Source: Methylocystis echinoides (GTDB taxonomy: Bacteria > Pseudomonadota > Alphaproteobacteria > Rhizobiales > Beijerinckiaceae). Taken from it: a stretch of DNA of 64,000 bases. Made by a program: the position numbers and the translations under genes. The number at the start of each line of letters is the position of its first letter. Position 1 is the first letter of the stretch. The stretch is from positions 62,001 through 126,000 of the forward strand of contig NZ_BSEC01000006.1 in assembly GCF_027923385.1 (NCBI RefSeq), written 5' to 3'. The notes beneath the pieces are model-generated. The model had not been told where the DNA came from. It ran no database searches and saw only the letters and a list, made by a program, of their open reading frames with translations. This document shows positions 10,302-18,537 of this stretch, in pieces.

Positions 10302-11282
10302 ATGAAGTTACTTTCGATCTTGATGGCAGCTGTCTCTGCTTCCATGCTGCCCCTGCCCGCTGCTGCTCAGAAACGGCCTATCACCATAGCGGAGCAGTCC
10401 GTCCAGGCACCCGGGTTCTACCGAGTTATGCTCGGCGATTTCAAAGTTACGGTTCTCAGCGACGGCACCACCGCGGTGCCGTTCGGCGACCTACTGCATG
10501 GCGCAGATCGCGCCAAGCTGTCAGAGATGTTCCGGCGAGCCGGCGAGCCGATCGATCGCGAGACCTCGATCAACAGCTATCTGATCGATACCGGAGACCA
10601 TCGCATCTTGATCGAAGCAGGCGCGGGGCGTCTCTTCGGCGACTGCTGCGGCCGCCTTCCCGCGACGCTGAGGGCGGCCGGCTACGGGCCGGAGATGATC
10701 GACGTCGTTCTGCTCACGCATGTCCATGGAGATCATTCAGGGGGCCTCACGCTGGATGGTCGCCGGGTCTTCCCAAATGCCGACATCTATCTGGCGAAGA
10801 GCGAACTCGACTACTGGCTGAGCGATGCTGCAAAGGCCCGCGCAAAGGCAAGCCATCAGGAAATGTTTGAGGAGGGCCGTGCGGCGCTGACCCCGTATCA
10901 GGCAGCTGGCCGGCTCCGGACGTTCAACGCGCCGACCACTTTGTTTCCGGGCATCCGCGCCATTGCCGCGCCCGGTCATACGCCGGGCCATAGCTTCTAT
11001 GAGGTCGAGAGCCGCGGCCACCGTATGCGGGTGATTGGCGACATCATCCACGCGGCCGAGATCCAGCTGAGCCGACCCGATATCACTATCGACTTCGACG
11101 CGGACGAGAAATTGGCGGCGAAGACCAGAGTGGCCACCCTGGCTGAGCTCGCCAGCAAGCACGAACTAGTTGCAGGCCCGCACATCTCCTTCCCCGGACT
11201 AGGGCATATGGTCCAATCCGGGGATGGCTATGCGTGGATGCCGATTCCCTATTCCACTGCCATTCGCCAAGTCGGGCAATAA
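10302..11282 (+). CDS. Exported metallo-beta-lactamase-fold hydrolase
   Basis: This 326-residue protein has an N-terminal signal peptide (MKLLSILMAAVSASMLPLP, cleavage after AAA/Q) and the metal motif LLTHVHGDHSGG at about residues 137-148, plus APGHTPGHS and a later IGDIIH segment that supply the other ligands. This is the general MBL-fold hydrolase family (lactonases, sulfatases, glyoxalase-like enzymes); the substrate cannot be read. The start is chosen at 10302 with AAAGGAGA upstream and a signal peptide immediately after. It is divergent from an HxlR-family regulator, a common pairing for inducible hydrolases. Confidence 0.85.
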   Translation: MKLLSILMAAVSASMLPLPAAAQKRPITIAEQSVQAPGFYRVMLGDFKVTVLSDGTTAVPFGDLLHGADRAKLSEMFRRAGEPIDRETSINSYLIDTGDHRILIEAGAGRLFGDCCGRLPATLRAAGYGPEMIDVVLLTHVHGDHSGGLTLDGRRVFPNADIYLAKSELDYWLSDAAKARAKASHQEMFEEGRAALTPYQAAGRLRTFNAPTTLFPGIRAIAAPGHTPGHSFYEVESRGHRMRVIGDIIHAAEIQLSRPDITIDFDADEKLAAKTRVATLAELASKHELVAGPHISFPGLGHMVQSGDGYAWMPIPYSTAIRQVGQ

Positions 11283-11431
11283 CATTCGACGCTTCTCCGC
11301 GTCGTCGCCACGCGGCCAGCGGCGGCGCGGCATTCTCATCGGACGGTGCCCTCGAGCACGGCGCGGTCTGTGACCGGAGGAGACCGGGGGGCGCCGCAGT
11401 TCAAATGTCGGCCTCCCACTTCCACCTTAAA

Positions 11432-11773
11432 TCACCGCGTCGGTGGCGGGAGCATAAGCGGTTCCGTGAGTTTGACGATTTGCTTTTGCCCCCCGTCGTC
11501 AACGACCTCCACGCTTGTAAGGCCGGTCGGCCCCTCGTCAACGGTCACACTGCGCGGCTTACGGATGAGGTGATCGAGGCCCTCGACGGCGACTTCGAGA
11601 ATGTCGTCTTTGGGGTCGTAGGTAATACCAAAGATTGGCACCCATTTTGTCGCGATCTGGTCACCGAGCGTCAATGCGGCGACCTCGATCTGCGCACGCT
11701 TTCCCTCCAATCCCTTTGACACGCGATCGCAGTACGATTGCCATTCGCTTTTCGAGAGTTGATGCACGGCCAT
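11432..11773 (-). CDS. DUF5335 family protein
   Basis: This 113-residue protein matches the DUF5335 pattern: LSKSEWQSYCDRVSKGL at the N-terminus, LGDQIATKWVPIFGITYDPKDD and LEVAVEGLDHLI. The family is found in alphaproteobacteria, often beside heat shock or general stress genes; its function is unknown. It is divergent from cbpA across a 428-base region holding an FNR-type box (12040-12051). On this strand a CACAAT hexamer lies 23 bases beyond the box, so the box may serve this gene. Confidence 0.75.
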   Translation of the reverse strand: MAVHQLSKSEWQSYCDRVSKGLEGKRAQIEVAALTLGDQIATKWVPIFGITYDPKDDILEVAVEGLDHLIRKPRSVTVDEGPTGLTSVEVVDDGGQKQIVKLTEPLMLPPPTR

Positions 11774-12201
11774 TCAAGATCTCCTGTTTTCAGCGGCAAC
11801 TTGTGCCAAGAACTCTAAAGTCACGACGCGAGCGCCGGTGTGCAACGAGCACGGCTCGACCTCCCGGATCCGAAAGCATGACCAAGAATTCTTCGGCGCA
11901 ATGCAGGGGCTGCAATCCATAGCGACGATGATGTCGCTGGGACACGCAAGTCCGAGTGGAGCTCTCCCTCTGAATTCCCGGGCATTCCGAAAGCGGGGTG
12001 GGCTTTCAATATTGTGCCGCGTTTAATTCCGCGATGAACTGACGACCGTCATTGCCTCGGCCGTGTGAATCGGCGAGGCGGGATATTCGGGAGCAGCCAT
12101 CGCCACATCACCTGGTCGGGGACCGGTCTCGCGTTAACCGCTAAGCCACTTATATCGTGAGGCGACATTCAGACCCGATTGACTCGTCATGGAGTGTTGG
12201 A
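11774..12201. promoter_or_regulatory. Intergenic region with FNR/FixK-type box (cbpA / DUF5335)
   Basis: This 428-base stretch has no recognisable gene. The perfect palindrome TGACGACCGTCA is at 12040-12051. Leftward, CACAAT (plus-strand 12011-12016) is spaced 23 bases from the box as in class II promoters. Rightward, the nearest -10-like GATATT (12082-12087) is 30 bases away. The box may therefore act on either gene or both. Confidence 0.5.
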
Positions 12202-13113
12202 TTGAACGAAGATCCGTACAGAGTGCTGGGTGTCGGGAAGAACGCCAGCCAGGACGAGATCCAAAAGGCTTATCGCAAGCTCGCGAAGAAGCTTCATCCG
12301 GACCTCAATCCTGGCAACAAGCAGGCCGAGGAGCAGTTCAAGGCAGCATCTGCCGCCTACGACCTGCTGAGTGATTCCGAGAAGCGTGCGCGTTTCGATC
12401 GCGGCGAGATCGATGCCTCCGGCCAGGAACGTCCGCGGCAGCGCTACTATCGCGACTATGCGGGCGCGGCCGCCGGGGACCATCCTTATGCGACGGCGGA
12501 AGGTTTCTCCGATTTCAGCGATGATAGCGACCTTTTCTCCAGCATTTTCGGTCGGGGTGGACGCTTTAATTTGAAAATGCGTGGCGAGGATGCGCGCTAT
12601 CGCCTTCCAGTAGAGTTCCTTGAAGCGGTCAACGGAACGGTTCGCCGTGTCACCCTAGCTGATGGCTCAACTGTCGATGTGAGCGTTCCGCCAGGCGCGC
12701 GGGAAGGTCAAATGCTAAGGCTCGCGGGCAAAGGGAACCCTGGCGTCGGCGGGGGGCCGCCCGGCGACGCCTTCATCGAGATCATCGTCAATCCCCATCC
12801 CTTCTTCACGCGACACGGAGACGACATCCATCTGGAGCTCCCGATTTCGCTAACCGAGGCCGTCCTAGGCGGAAAAATCTCGGTCCCGACCGCTACTGGA
12901 GCCGTGACAATGAGCATCCCGAAGGGCTCCAATACGGGCACCATCTTGCGCTTACGCGGGAAGGGCGTTTCGCGCCACGACGGCTCGCGCGGTGACGAAT
13001 ATGTCAAACTCAAAGTCGTACTGCCCGACAAGCCGGACGCAGAGCTCGAACAGTTCGTGCGGGGATGGGCCGTCGGCAAGGCCCAGGACCCGCGAAGCGG
13101 GATGGGAGGATGA
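12202..13113 (+). CDS. cbpA: DnaJ-class co-chaperone, CbpA type
   Basis: This J-domain protein stimulates DnaK. The N-terminal J-domain (residues 3-68) has the HPD motif in KKLHPDLNPGN. A short Gly/Phe region (FSDFSDDSDLFSSIFGRGG) and two C-terminal substrate-binding beta domains follow. There is no cysteine-rich zinc finger, so it is CbpA rather than DnaJ. I choose the TTG at 12202 as start because GGAG lies seven bases upstream and the J-domain begins at once (NEDPYRVLGV); an earlier in-frame start at 12157 would add 15 residues. It is followed without a gap by cbpM, its classical modulator. Confidence 0.9.
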   Translation: MNEDPYRVLGVGKNASQDEIQKAYRKLAKKLHPDLNPGNKQAEEQFKAASAAYDLLSDSEKRARFDRGEIDASGQERPRQRYYRDYAGAAAGDHPYATAEGFSDFSDDSDLFSSIFGRGGRFNLKMRGEDARYRLPVEFLEAVNGTVRRVTLADGSTVDVSVPPGAREGQMLRLAGKGNPGVGGGPPGDAFIEIIVNPHPFFTRHGDDIHLELPISLTEAVLGGKISVPTATGAVTMSIPKGSNTGTILRLRGKGVSRHDGSRGDEYVKLKVVLPDKPDAELEQFVRGWAVGKAQDPRSGMGG

Positions 13114-13461
13114 ATGCTGGATTTCAATGAGTTTCTAATGCGGGTGCAACTTAGTGAGGACGTAATCGAGGCGTGGGTCGCAGAAGGATGGTTGCGCCCC
13201 CGACGGACGGGGACAGGACCGGCTTTCTCTGAGATCGATGTTTCGCGTGCTCAGCTGATACAGGACCTTCGGGACGATCTTGGTGTGAACGAAGAAGGCG
13301 TCGCGATCATACTTGACCTAATCGACCAGATGCATGGGTTGCGAAAGACGGTGCGCGAATTATGCGGAGCAATTGGGATACAGCAGGCTGATCTGCAGCA
13401 CCGCATCCTTTCAGAGATGCGTAGCCAGCGGCCGATTCAGCTTAAGGGGCCAGAGCCGTAA
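13114..13461 (+). CDS. cbpM: CbpM-like chaperone modulator
   Basis: This 115-residue MerR-like helix protein belongs to the CbpM family that binds the J-domain of CbpA and inhibits it. Visible are the N-terminal FLMRVQLSEDVIEAWVAEGWLRP segment and a C-terminal amphipathic helix (LRDDLGVNEEGVAIILDLID). The ATG follows the cbpA stop directly (TGA at 13111-13113), so the pair is translationally coupled. Confidence 0.85.
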   Translation: MLDFNEFLMRVQLSEDVIEAWVAEGWLRPRRTGTGPAFSEIDVSRAQLIQDLRDDLGVNEEGVAIILDLIDQMHGLRKTVRELCGAIGIQQADLQHRILSEMRSQRPIQLKGPEP

Positions 13462-13536
13462 TGACGGAACGAGCCGCATCGCGAGGCTTCCGGTTGAACG
13501 CCTAATCTGCATCAGACCTATGTCGCGGGGTAAGCA

Positions 13537-14025
13537 ATGAAACTGCTTGAAAGGTTTGATATAAATACCGCTGGATGGCGCTTAGCGGGCACCTACGAGA
13601 GATTCGAGCAAGTCGTCATCTTGATCCTGACCGGGTTGATCATTGTCGTGATCGCTTCGGCAGTTTGGCATCTCGCGGCGAAAGTGCTGTTCACCCTCAT
13701 ACTATCGAGTTTTGATCCGACCGATCCCACCGTTTTCCAAACCGTCTTCGGAATGATTCTGACGGTTATCATCGCGCTGGAATTTAAACACTCGATCTTA
13801 ATAATGGTCCGACGTCAGCAGAGCGTGGTGCAGGTCCGGACCGTAGTCCTGATCGCGATGCTGGCCGTCATTCGGAAGTTTATAATACTCGATATTTCCG
13901 CAACCACGGCGGCCCACGTGTTTTCTCTGGCTGCAGCGATCGTCGCGCTTGGTTCCGTGTATTGGCTTGTTCGCGATCAGGATCGGAAAGATGAAGTCGA
14001 CAAGCAGGAAGCCAGTCCAACATGA
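13537..14025 (+). CDS. psiE: PsiE-family inner membrane protein
   Basis: This 162-residue membrane protein has four hydrophobic segments (about residues 24-46, 64-82, 97-114 and 122-142) and the PsiE signature (YERFEQVVILIL near the start; LEFKHSILIMV in the middle). PsiE (phosphate-starvation-inducible E) proteins have no settled biochemical role, but a psiE gene is a regular member of the gammaproteobacterial heat-resistance locus. It lies 75 bases after cbpM, probably in the same transcript. Confidence 0.85.
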   Translation: MKLLERFDINTAGWRLAGTYERFEQVVILILTGLIIVVIASAVWHLAAKVLFTLILSSFDPTDPTVFQTVFGMILTVIIALEFKHSILIMVRRQQSVVQVRTVVLIAMLAVIRKFIILDISATTAAHVFSLAAAIVALGSVYWLVRDQDRKDEVDKQEASPT

Positions 14026-14107
14026 TCGGGTCTCCGGTCCCCCCGGTGCGGAAGGACATTGCTCCTTCTAAAGGGGCATCCCTCAGAAGCACGCAGGCGT
14101 GTGAGAA

Positions 14108-14149
14108 TTGACGGTCGTCAGGGCGGCCCCCTTTCGTCACGGGCAAACT
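14108..14149 (+). promoter_or_regulatory. FNR/FixK-type box and -10 upstream of grpE
   Basis: TTGACGGTCGTCAG contains the perfect palindrome TGACGGTCGTCA at 14109-14120. CAAACT at 14144-14149 starts after exactly 23 bases, the class II (-41.5) geometry. The predicted transcript start is near 14156, about 60 bases before the grpE start. Confidence 0.55.
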
Positions 14150-14217
14150 ACCGGATGGGTGGCCGGCAGAGGAGGCGACCGCCGCGCAGGTCCAAGACGG
14201 GTGCATCGGGAGCTAGC

Positions 14218-14733
14218 ATGTCATCGCCACACAGCAAGGAAGATGAGCTTGTCGCCACTGACGCTATAGACGCTGCAACGTTGCTAGCTGAGAACGCCGC
14301 ACTTCGAGATCGATTGCTGCGAGCACTAGCAGAAGCTGAAAACGTTCGGCGACGGGCTGAGCGAGAGGCTGAGGAGACGCGCAAGTTTGCGGTTGCGGAG
14401 TTCGCGCGAGAGCTGCTGCCTGTCGTAGACAATCTCCAACGCGTAATCGATGCCAAGACGGCCGCACCAAGCGAGCCCGGCGATGCGTTGACGCAGGGCG
14501 TGGCCACCACCTTACGGCTCTTTCTCCAAACGCTTGAGCGCTTTGGAATCAAAAAGATTTCGGCTCTCGGGACGCGTTTCGATCCAACCAGTCATGAAGC
14601 CCTTATGGAATCGGCCGATCAGTCGCATCCGCCAGGAACGGTAACGAACGTCCTGGAGGACGGTTTTACTATTGGCGGACGTCTTCTCCGACCGGCGCGG
14701 GTATCGGTGGCCAAGGAGCAGGCCGATGACTGA
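14218..14733 (+). CDS. grpE: GrpE nucleotide exchange factor
   Basis: This 171-residue GrpE releases ADP from DnaK. The N-terminal long helix (LLAENAALRDRLLRALAEAE, NVRRRAEREAEE) is followed by FARELLPVVDNLQRVI and the C-terminal beta domain (FDPTSHEALM, GFTIGGRLLRPARV), all diagnostic. The start ATG at 14218 has GGGAG six bases upstream. It has its own predicted FNR-type promoter, separate from dnaK, which lies 23 kb away in the same island. Confidence 0.92.
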   Translation: MSSPHSKEDELVATDAIDAATLLAENAALRDRLLRALAEAENVRRRAEREAEETRKFAVAEFARELLPVVDNLQRVIDAKTAAPSEPGDALTQGVATTLRLFLQTLERFGIKKISALGTRFDPTSHEALMESADQSHPPGTVTNVLEDGFTIGGRLLRPARVSVAKEQADD

Positions 14734-15063
14734 TGTCAAGGGCAAAGAGAGTGCTGCTCGTCCACCAGCGCGAGCCGGCGCCGCCGGAGCGCTCACCCCG
14801 CGTCCGGAAAGACATTGCGTTGCGCCCCCGGGTCGGCTCTGCCCCAGATCGCCTCCGGGCTCAAGAAAGACCTCCGAAGGAAAACGCTCTGCAGAGCAAA
14901 CCACGGAAATGCTGTGGCAACGCTCATATGCGAGATGAAAACGATGTTGAGAACTGTCTGCGTCAACAAAGAGAAGAATTACCTGTGTGTTGGGCACGAG
15001 ATCTCACACGAGGTCACGTCGGCGCGTTTTGACAGACGTTTCGCCATCTGCTGGTGAAGTATC
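14734..15063. other. Gap after grpE with no recognisable gene
   Basis: This is 330 bases. Short open frames exist on the plus strand, one beginning at 14726 across the grpE stop, but none resembles a known family or has convincing codon use. A short palindrome GCTCTGCAGAGC lies near 14889. No clear terminator was seen. Confidence 0.4.
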
Positions 15064-15402
15064 ATGCTGTCTGTGCTCCAAGGAGCCGCTGTGTCCCTTG
15101 TGGTTCTGACGGGAGGGTCCGTACCAAATTATAGCGCCGAACGCTTCTGTCGGGGGATCGCGGAGCTTCTTCACGAACCCGACTACCGACAGCCATGCAT
15201 CGAACGCGAGCGTGAGGCACTCAACAGTCTGAAGGCATCATGGTCGAAATTCGACGCGCGGGATCGCTCCAGTTGCGTCAGCCTTAGCTCGCTGGGTGCC
15301 ACGCCCAGCTATGTGGAACTGCTCACCTGCCTCGAGACCGCACAGGAGATCCGGGAACGCGAGACGCGGGAGCACCTGAAGCAGCGCGGTCGTCGTCCTT
15401 GA
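15064..15402 (+). CDS. Small exported protein of unknown function
   Basis: This 112-residue protein has a hydrophobic N-terminus (VLQGAAVSLVVLTGG). Cysteines are in FCRGIAELL, QPCIEREREA, SSCVSL and LLTCLETA, suggesting two disulfides in the periplasm. Similar small proteins ending in YVELLTCLE occur in rhizobial genomes as hypothetical proteins. No function is known to me. It stands alone between grpE and a convergent glutaredoxin-like gene. Confidence 0.55.
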   Translation: MLSVLQGAAVSLVVLTGGSVPNYSAERFCRGIAELLHEPDYRQPCIEREREALNSLKASWSKFDARDRSSCVSLSSLGATPSYVELLTCLETAQEIRERETREHLKQRGRRP

Positions 15403-15557
15403 AGCGCCGTGGTGCGCGTGACGTCTGTTTCGACCCGATGGCGACAAATCGCTGGCGCCGCCTGCGTTTCGATTCACGCCCATCTCCGATGCGCGCAACG
15501 CGACCCGAGCAGCCGAGACTTTGATCTCGGCCGCTGGTCTGCTTGTTGGAACGCGGT

Positions 15558-15848
15558 TCAACGGTATCCGGCCCGGCTCAAGGCCCAATCGAGTTCACGC
15601 AACGATGGTTGGACGAGGACCTGGCCCCCGATCGTGACCGTCGGGCTTCCGATCCGGCCACCCGCGATCCATTCGAGCTGGGTTCTTGTTTCTGGATAGG
15701 CCTCCCAGTCGATGAATCGATAAGGTACTCCGGCGCGATCGAGATGCCGGCGCACCATCATGGTGATGCCGCACCATCTGCTGCCGTAAACCGCTACATC
15801 TGCGGTCTGTGGCCGCCTACGAACTGGAGAGTACGCCGACGCATACAT
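15558..15848 (-). CDS. Glutaredoxin-like protein
   Basis: This 96-residue thioredoxin-fold protein has the active-site region VAVYGSRWCGITMMV, so the usual CPYC is reduced to a single cysteine (CGIT). The glutathione-site TVTIGG with preceding cis-Pro (GSPT) is intact. Monothiol glutaredoxins of this kind work in glutathione-dependent redox or iron-sulfur handling. It lies 12 bases after the peroxiredoxin gene, so they are probably co-transcribed and it may recycle that enzyme. Confidence 0.8.
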   Translation of the reverse strand: MYASAYSPVRRRPQTADVAVYGSRWCGITMMVRRHLDRAGVPYRFIDWEAYPETRTQLEWIAGGRIGSPTVTIGGQVLVQPSLRELDWALSRAGYR

Positions 15849-15860
15849 GGTGCATCCTCC

Positions 15861-16592
15861 TCAAGCTGCCTTGGGGGTTGCCAGCCGATCCAGCGCCTCG
15901 AACAGCTCGTAGATGTCCGGCACGTGCTGGAGTTTCGGTGACACTTGAGAGTGGCGAATAACCCCATTCTCATCGACGACGTATAGGGCTCGTTCAGAAA
16001 ATCCCTCAGCCTCGCGCCAGACCTTATATCGCCGGGCAACATCCCCTTTCGGATTGAAGTCGGCCAGCAGCGGGAAGGTCAAGCCGCGCACAGCCGCCCA
16101 GGCCCCGTGGCTGTACAGACTGTCGACGGAAATGCCGACCACATCGGCGCCACGCTTGCCGAACTCATCGAGCTCGTGCTGATAGAGATCAAGCTGGCGA
16201 CTGCAGCCTGGGCTCCAGTCGAGCGGATAGAAGGCGAGAACGACGCGACGCCCTCTATAATCGGACAAGCGCACGATCCGACCATTTGCATCAGGGAGCG
16301 CGAAGTCGGGCGCTTGTTCTCCCACGGCGAGCGGGGTGTTGCGTGCGTCGCCTTCCATCGCGGGTGCGTGCTCATGGAGGTCGACAATGTCCTCGATGGT
16401 GGGTCCCGACCGGGATTGGTTCCCGCTGCCTAACGTCTGGACTCGCCAGAGCTCCTGAACCATCCCGTGGAGCAGCGAAAGCGCCTTCCTTTCGGCGCCG
16501 TCCGGTAACTTCGGTGCGAGTGCGGCGAAATCGGCTTCGAGCTGCTCAATACGGCTCGGCCGGACATTCAACTGACCAGTGTGGCTGTCCAT
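15861..16592 (-). CDS. Peroxiredoxin (AhpC/TSA family)
   Basis: This 243-residue peroxidase has PLDWSPGCSRQ, where the peroxidatic Cys follows the P-x-x-x-S/T-x-x-C pattern, and the catalytic Arg region further on. The preceding AVGEQAPDFALPDANG is the standard opening of the fold. About 90 extra N-terminal residues (helical, with a SAM-unrelated Leu/Glu pattern) are unusual for the family and of unknown role. It is divergent from the thioredoxin gene 16771; thioredoxin, glutaredoxin and this enzyme probably form one peroxide-defence set. Confidence 0.85.
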   Translation of the reverse strand: MDSHTGQLNVRPSRIEQLEADFAALAPKLPDGAERKALSLLHGMVQELWRVQTLGSGNQSRSGPTIEDIVDLHEHAPAMEGDARNTPLAVGEQAPDFALPDANGRIVRLSDYRGRRVVLAFYPLDWSPGCSRQLDLYQHELDEFGKRGADVVGISVDSLYSHGAWAAVRGLTFPLLADFNPKGDVARRYKVWREAEGFSERALYVVDENGVIRHSQVSPKLQHVPDIYELFEALDRLATPKAA

Positions 16593-16633
16593 AGCTAAAC
16601 CTCTTCAATTAGATCCTTTCCGTTGGTTGACGA

Positions 16634-16690
16634 TGTGCCGTGGTTGTCCGCCGGCACCACGACATCGATATAAGTGCGGTCCACGGCACA
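16634..16690. promoter_or_regulatory. Divergent promoter region with inverted repeat (prx / trx)
   Basis: TGTGCCGTGG near 16635 is matched by CCACGGCACA near 16681, enclosing a second short dyad CGTGGT/ACCACG. This lies in the 178-base region between the divergent peroxiredoxin and thioredoxin genes. It may be an operator or a transcript hairpin; no FNR-type box is here. Confidence 0.35.
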
Positions 16691-16770
16691 TGCCAATGAA
16701 GCAGCCCGAGGAAACAACGCAATTTCTGACCAGATGTGATGGCAAGACGTCTTGTACAAGGAGACCGAAG

Positions 16771-17208
16771 ATGACGGAGAAACGCCGGGTCGTATGCCCG
16801 AACTGCGACAGTATCAACGCCGTACCGACCGATCGGCCAGCCGAAGCCGCAAAGTGTGGGCGTTGCCACGCTAAGTTATTCCAGGGCTTTCCAATCGATC
16901 TAAGTTCCGAGCGATTGGAGAGGCACGTCGCGAATTCAGACATTCCGATTGTGGTAGATTTCTGGGCTCCCTGGTGCGGCCCATGCCGTGCGATGGGGCC
17001 AATCTATGCACAGACTACGAAATCGATAGAGCCCAGGGTTCGGTTCGCCAAGGTGAATGTTGACGAAAACCCCCAGGCTGCGGCGCGATATAGCATCCAG
17101 GGGATTCCGGCTTTGGTGGCCTTTCGGGAAGGCAAAGTCGTGGCGCGTCAGGCGGGCCTTACAGATGCCCAGGCGCTCCGCGGATGGGTGGAGCGGCTGG
17201 CGGCCTGA
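16771..17208 (+). CDS. trxC: Thioredoxin 2 (TrxC-like, with N-terminal zinc finger)
   Basis: This 145-residue protein has N-terminal CPNC and CGRC pairs (residues about 9-12 and 29-32) that form the zinc finger of thioredoxin 2, then the active site FWAPWCGPCRAMGP and the cis-Pro GIPAL. The start at 16771 has AAGGAGA upstream. It reduces protein disulfides under oxidative stress and may be the donor for the divergent peroxiredoxin. A trx gene is also a standard member of the heat-resistance locus. Confidence 0.92.
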   Translation: MTEKRRVVCPNCDSINAVPTDRPAEAAKCGRCHAKLFQGFPIDLSSERLERHVANSDIPIVVDFWAPWCGPCRAMGPIYAQTTKSIEPRVRFAKVNVDENPQAAARYSIQGIPALVAFREGKVVARQAGLTDAQALRGWVERLAA

Positions 17209-17245
17209 TCGGGTAATAGTAGGTGTCAGAAAAGTGACCGTGCCT

Positions 17246-17274
17246 CTTGAACCGGTAACGGGTTGAACTAAATC
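17246..17274 (+). promoter_or_regulatory. Possible heat-shock-type promoter before hsp20
   Basis: CTTGAA at 17246-17251 and TAAATC at 17269-17274 are separated by 17 bases, weakly like an alphaproteobacterial RpoH promoter. There is no FNR-type box here. Low certainty. Confidence 0.25.
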
Positions 17275-17382
17275 ACCGAACGCCGGCTGCCACTGTCGGG
17301 GCCGGCAGGATCGAGTGGATGAATCGCCTCATCGATCTGGAATCGATCTTGTATCCATGTTGCTCAAAGGGAGAATGTGGCT

Positions 17383-17862
17383 ATGAGCACTGCGTTTGAT
17401 CTATCTCCGCTGTATCGGTCGAGCGTCGGCTTCGACCGAATTCTTAACAGTCTCGGAAATGCCGGTCGCTTCGCGACAATCGATGCTTGGCCGCCCTACG
17501 ACATCGTCAAGACAGGTGACGACGATTATCGCATCGAGATGGCGGTGGCTGGATTCACCGAAGACGAGCTGACCGTCACGCAGGAGCAGAGCATGCTCAT
17601 CGTTGCAGGGCAGAAGTCCGGCGAGGATCAGAGCGGACGATATCTGCACCGAGGCATTGCGGCTAGGTCTTTCCAACGCCGCTTCGAGCTGGCTGACCAC
17701 GTGAAGGTCGCAGGCGCGAGCCTAGTCAACGGTCTGCTGACGATCAGCCTGCAGCGCGAAATCCCCGAGGAAATGAAGCCGCGCCGCATCGCGATCGCGA
17801 CCACTGACGGGATGGCGAAGGGTAACCGCGATCAGCCCGAACCTCACAAACTAGCCGCCTAA
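17383..17862 (+). CDS. Small heat shock protein Hsp20 (IbpA-like)
   Basis: This 159-residue alpha-crystallin-domain holdase has the opening FDLSPLYRSSVGFDRILNSL and PPYDIVKTGDDDYRIEMAVAG, the IbpA class A pattern of proteobacteria. The alpha-crystallin domain spans about residues 38-130, and the C-terminal I-x-I anchor is IAI in RRIAIA. The start ATG at 17383 is chosen for spacing to AAAGGGAG; a GTG two codons earlier is possible. It keeps aggregating proteins soluble for refolding by the DnaK machine encoded on the same island. Confidence 0.92.
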   Translation: MSTAFDLSPLYRSSVGFDRILNSLGNAGRFATIDAWPPYDIVKTGDDDYRIEMAVAGFTEDELTVTQEQSMLIVAGQKSGEDQSGRYLHRGIAARSFQRRFELADHVKVAGASLVNGLLTISLQREIPEEMKPRRIAIATTDGMAKGNRDQPEPHKLAA

Positions 17863-17958
17863 AGCTTCTGCCAGAGGGGGTTTCTTCACGGCGCTGGACG
17901 GTACGTCCGGTGCCAACGGCAGAACTTTGCAAACCAGCTAAGAGAAAGGAGAACAATC

Positions 17959-18465
17959 ATGAGTGTCCGTGACCTTATTCCGTGGGGTCGGAATAACAAT
18001 CAGGCCCCTTCTGTTTATCGCGACGAGGATCGCAATCCGTTCCTTTCGTTGCATCGCGAGGTGAACCGCCTGTTCGACGACGTGTTTCGGGGCTTCGACA
18101 GCCGGCTGCCCGCGTTTGGTTCGCTCTCGTCGTTCGCCGGCAGTTGGCCGAGCGTCGAAATCTCCGAAACTGACAAGGAGATCAAAGTGACGGCCGAAAT
18201 CCCTGGCCTCGAGGAGAAGGACGTCGAGGTTCTGATCGATGACGGCGTGCTGACACTGAAAGGCGAGAAGCGTTCCGAGACCGAGGACAAGGAGAAGCAG
18301 TTCTCCGAACGCTTTTATGGACGTTTCGAGCGCCGCATCCCCCTGGGGGTTGAGGTCGAGGAGGACAAGATCGACGCGCGCTTCAAGAGCGGTGTGCTGA
18401 GCATCGTGCTCCCCAAGAGCGCCAAGGCCCAGTCGCAGGTGAAGCGTATCGCGATCAAGAGCTAA
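17959..18465 (+). CDS. Small heat shock protein Hsp20
   Basis: This 168-residue protein has the opening SVRDLIPWGRNN and LHREVNRLFDDVFRGF, the class found in heat-resistance islands. The alpha-crystallin domain (about residues 55-155) includes AEIPGLEEKDVEV and GVLTLKGEKR. The I-x-I motif is IAI in VKRIAIKS. AGAAAGGAG precedes the ATG. It lies 96 bases after the IbpA-like gene, probably co-transcribed, and is followed by a hairpin at 18476. Confidence 0.93.
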   Translation: MSVRDLIPWGRNNNQAPSVYRDEDRNPFLSLHREVNRLFDDVFRGFDSRLPAFGSLSSFAGSWPSVEISETDKEIKVTAEIPGLEEKDVEVLIDDGVLTLKGEKRSETEDKEKQFSERFYGRFERRIPLGVEVEEDKIDARFKSGVLSIVLPKSAKAQSQVKRIAIKS

Positions 18466-18475
18466 CGTATATCGC

Positions 18476-18506
18476 GTCGGTGGCGGGCCAGCGGGCCGCC
18501 ACCGAC
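18476..18506 (+). terminator. Hairpin after hsp20
   Basis: GTCGGTGGCGG at 18476-18486 pairs with CCGCCACCGAC at 18496-18506 (11 bp, 9-base loop). There is no U-tract, so it may be a weak terminator or an mRNA-stabilising end before the next gene. Confidence 0.55.
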
Positions 18507-18537
18507 GAGATCCTTCGCCAAATTGGGAGGGATAGCA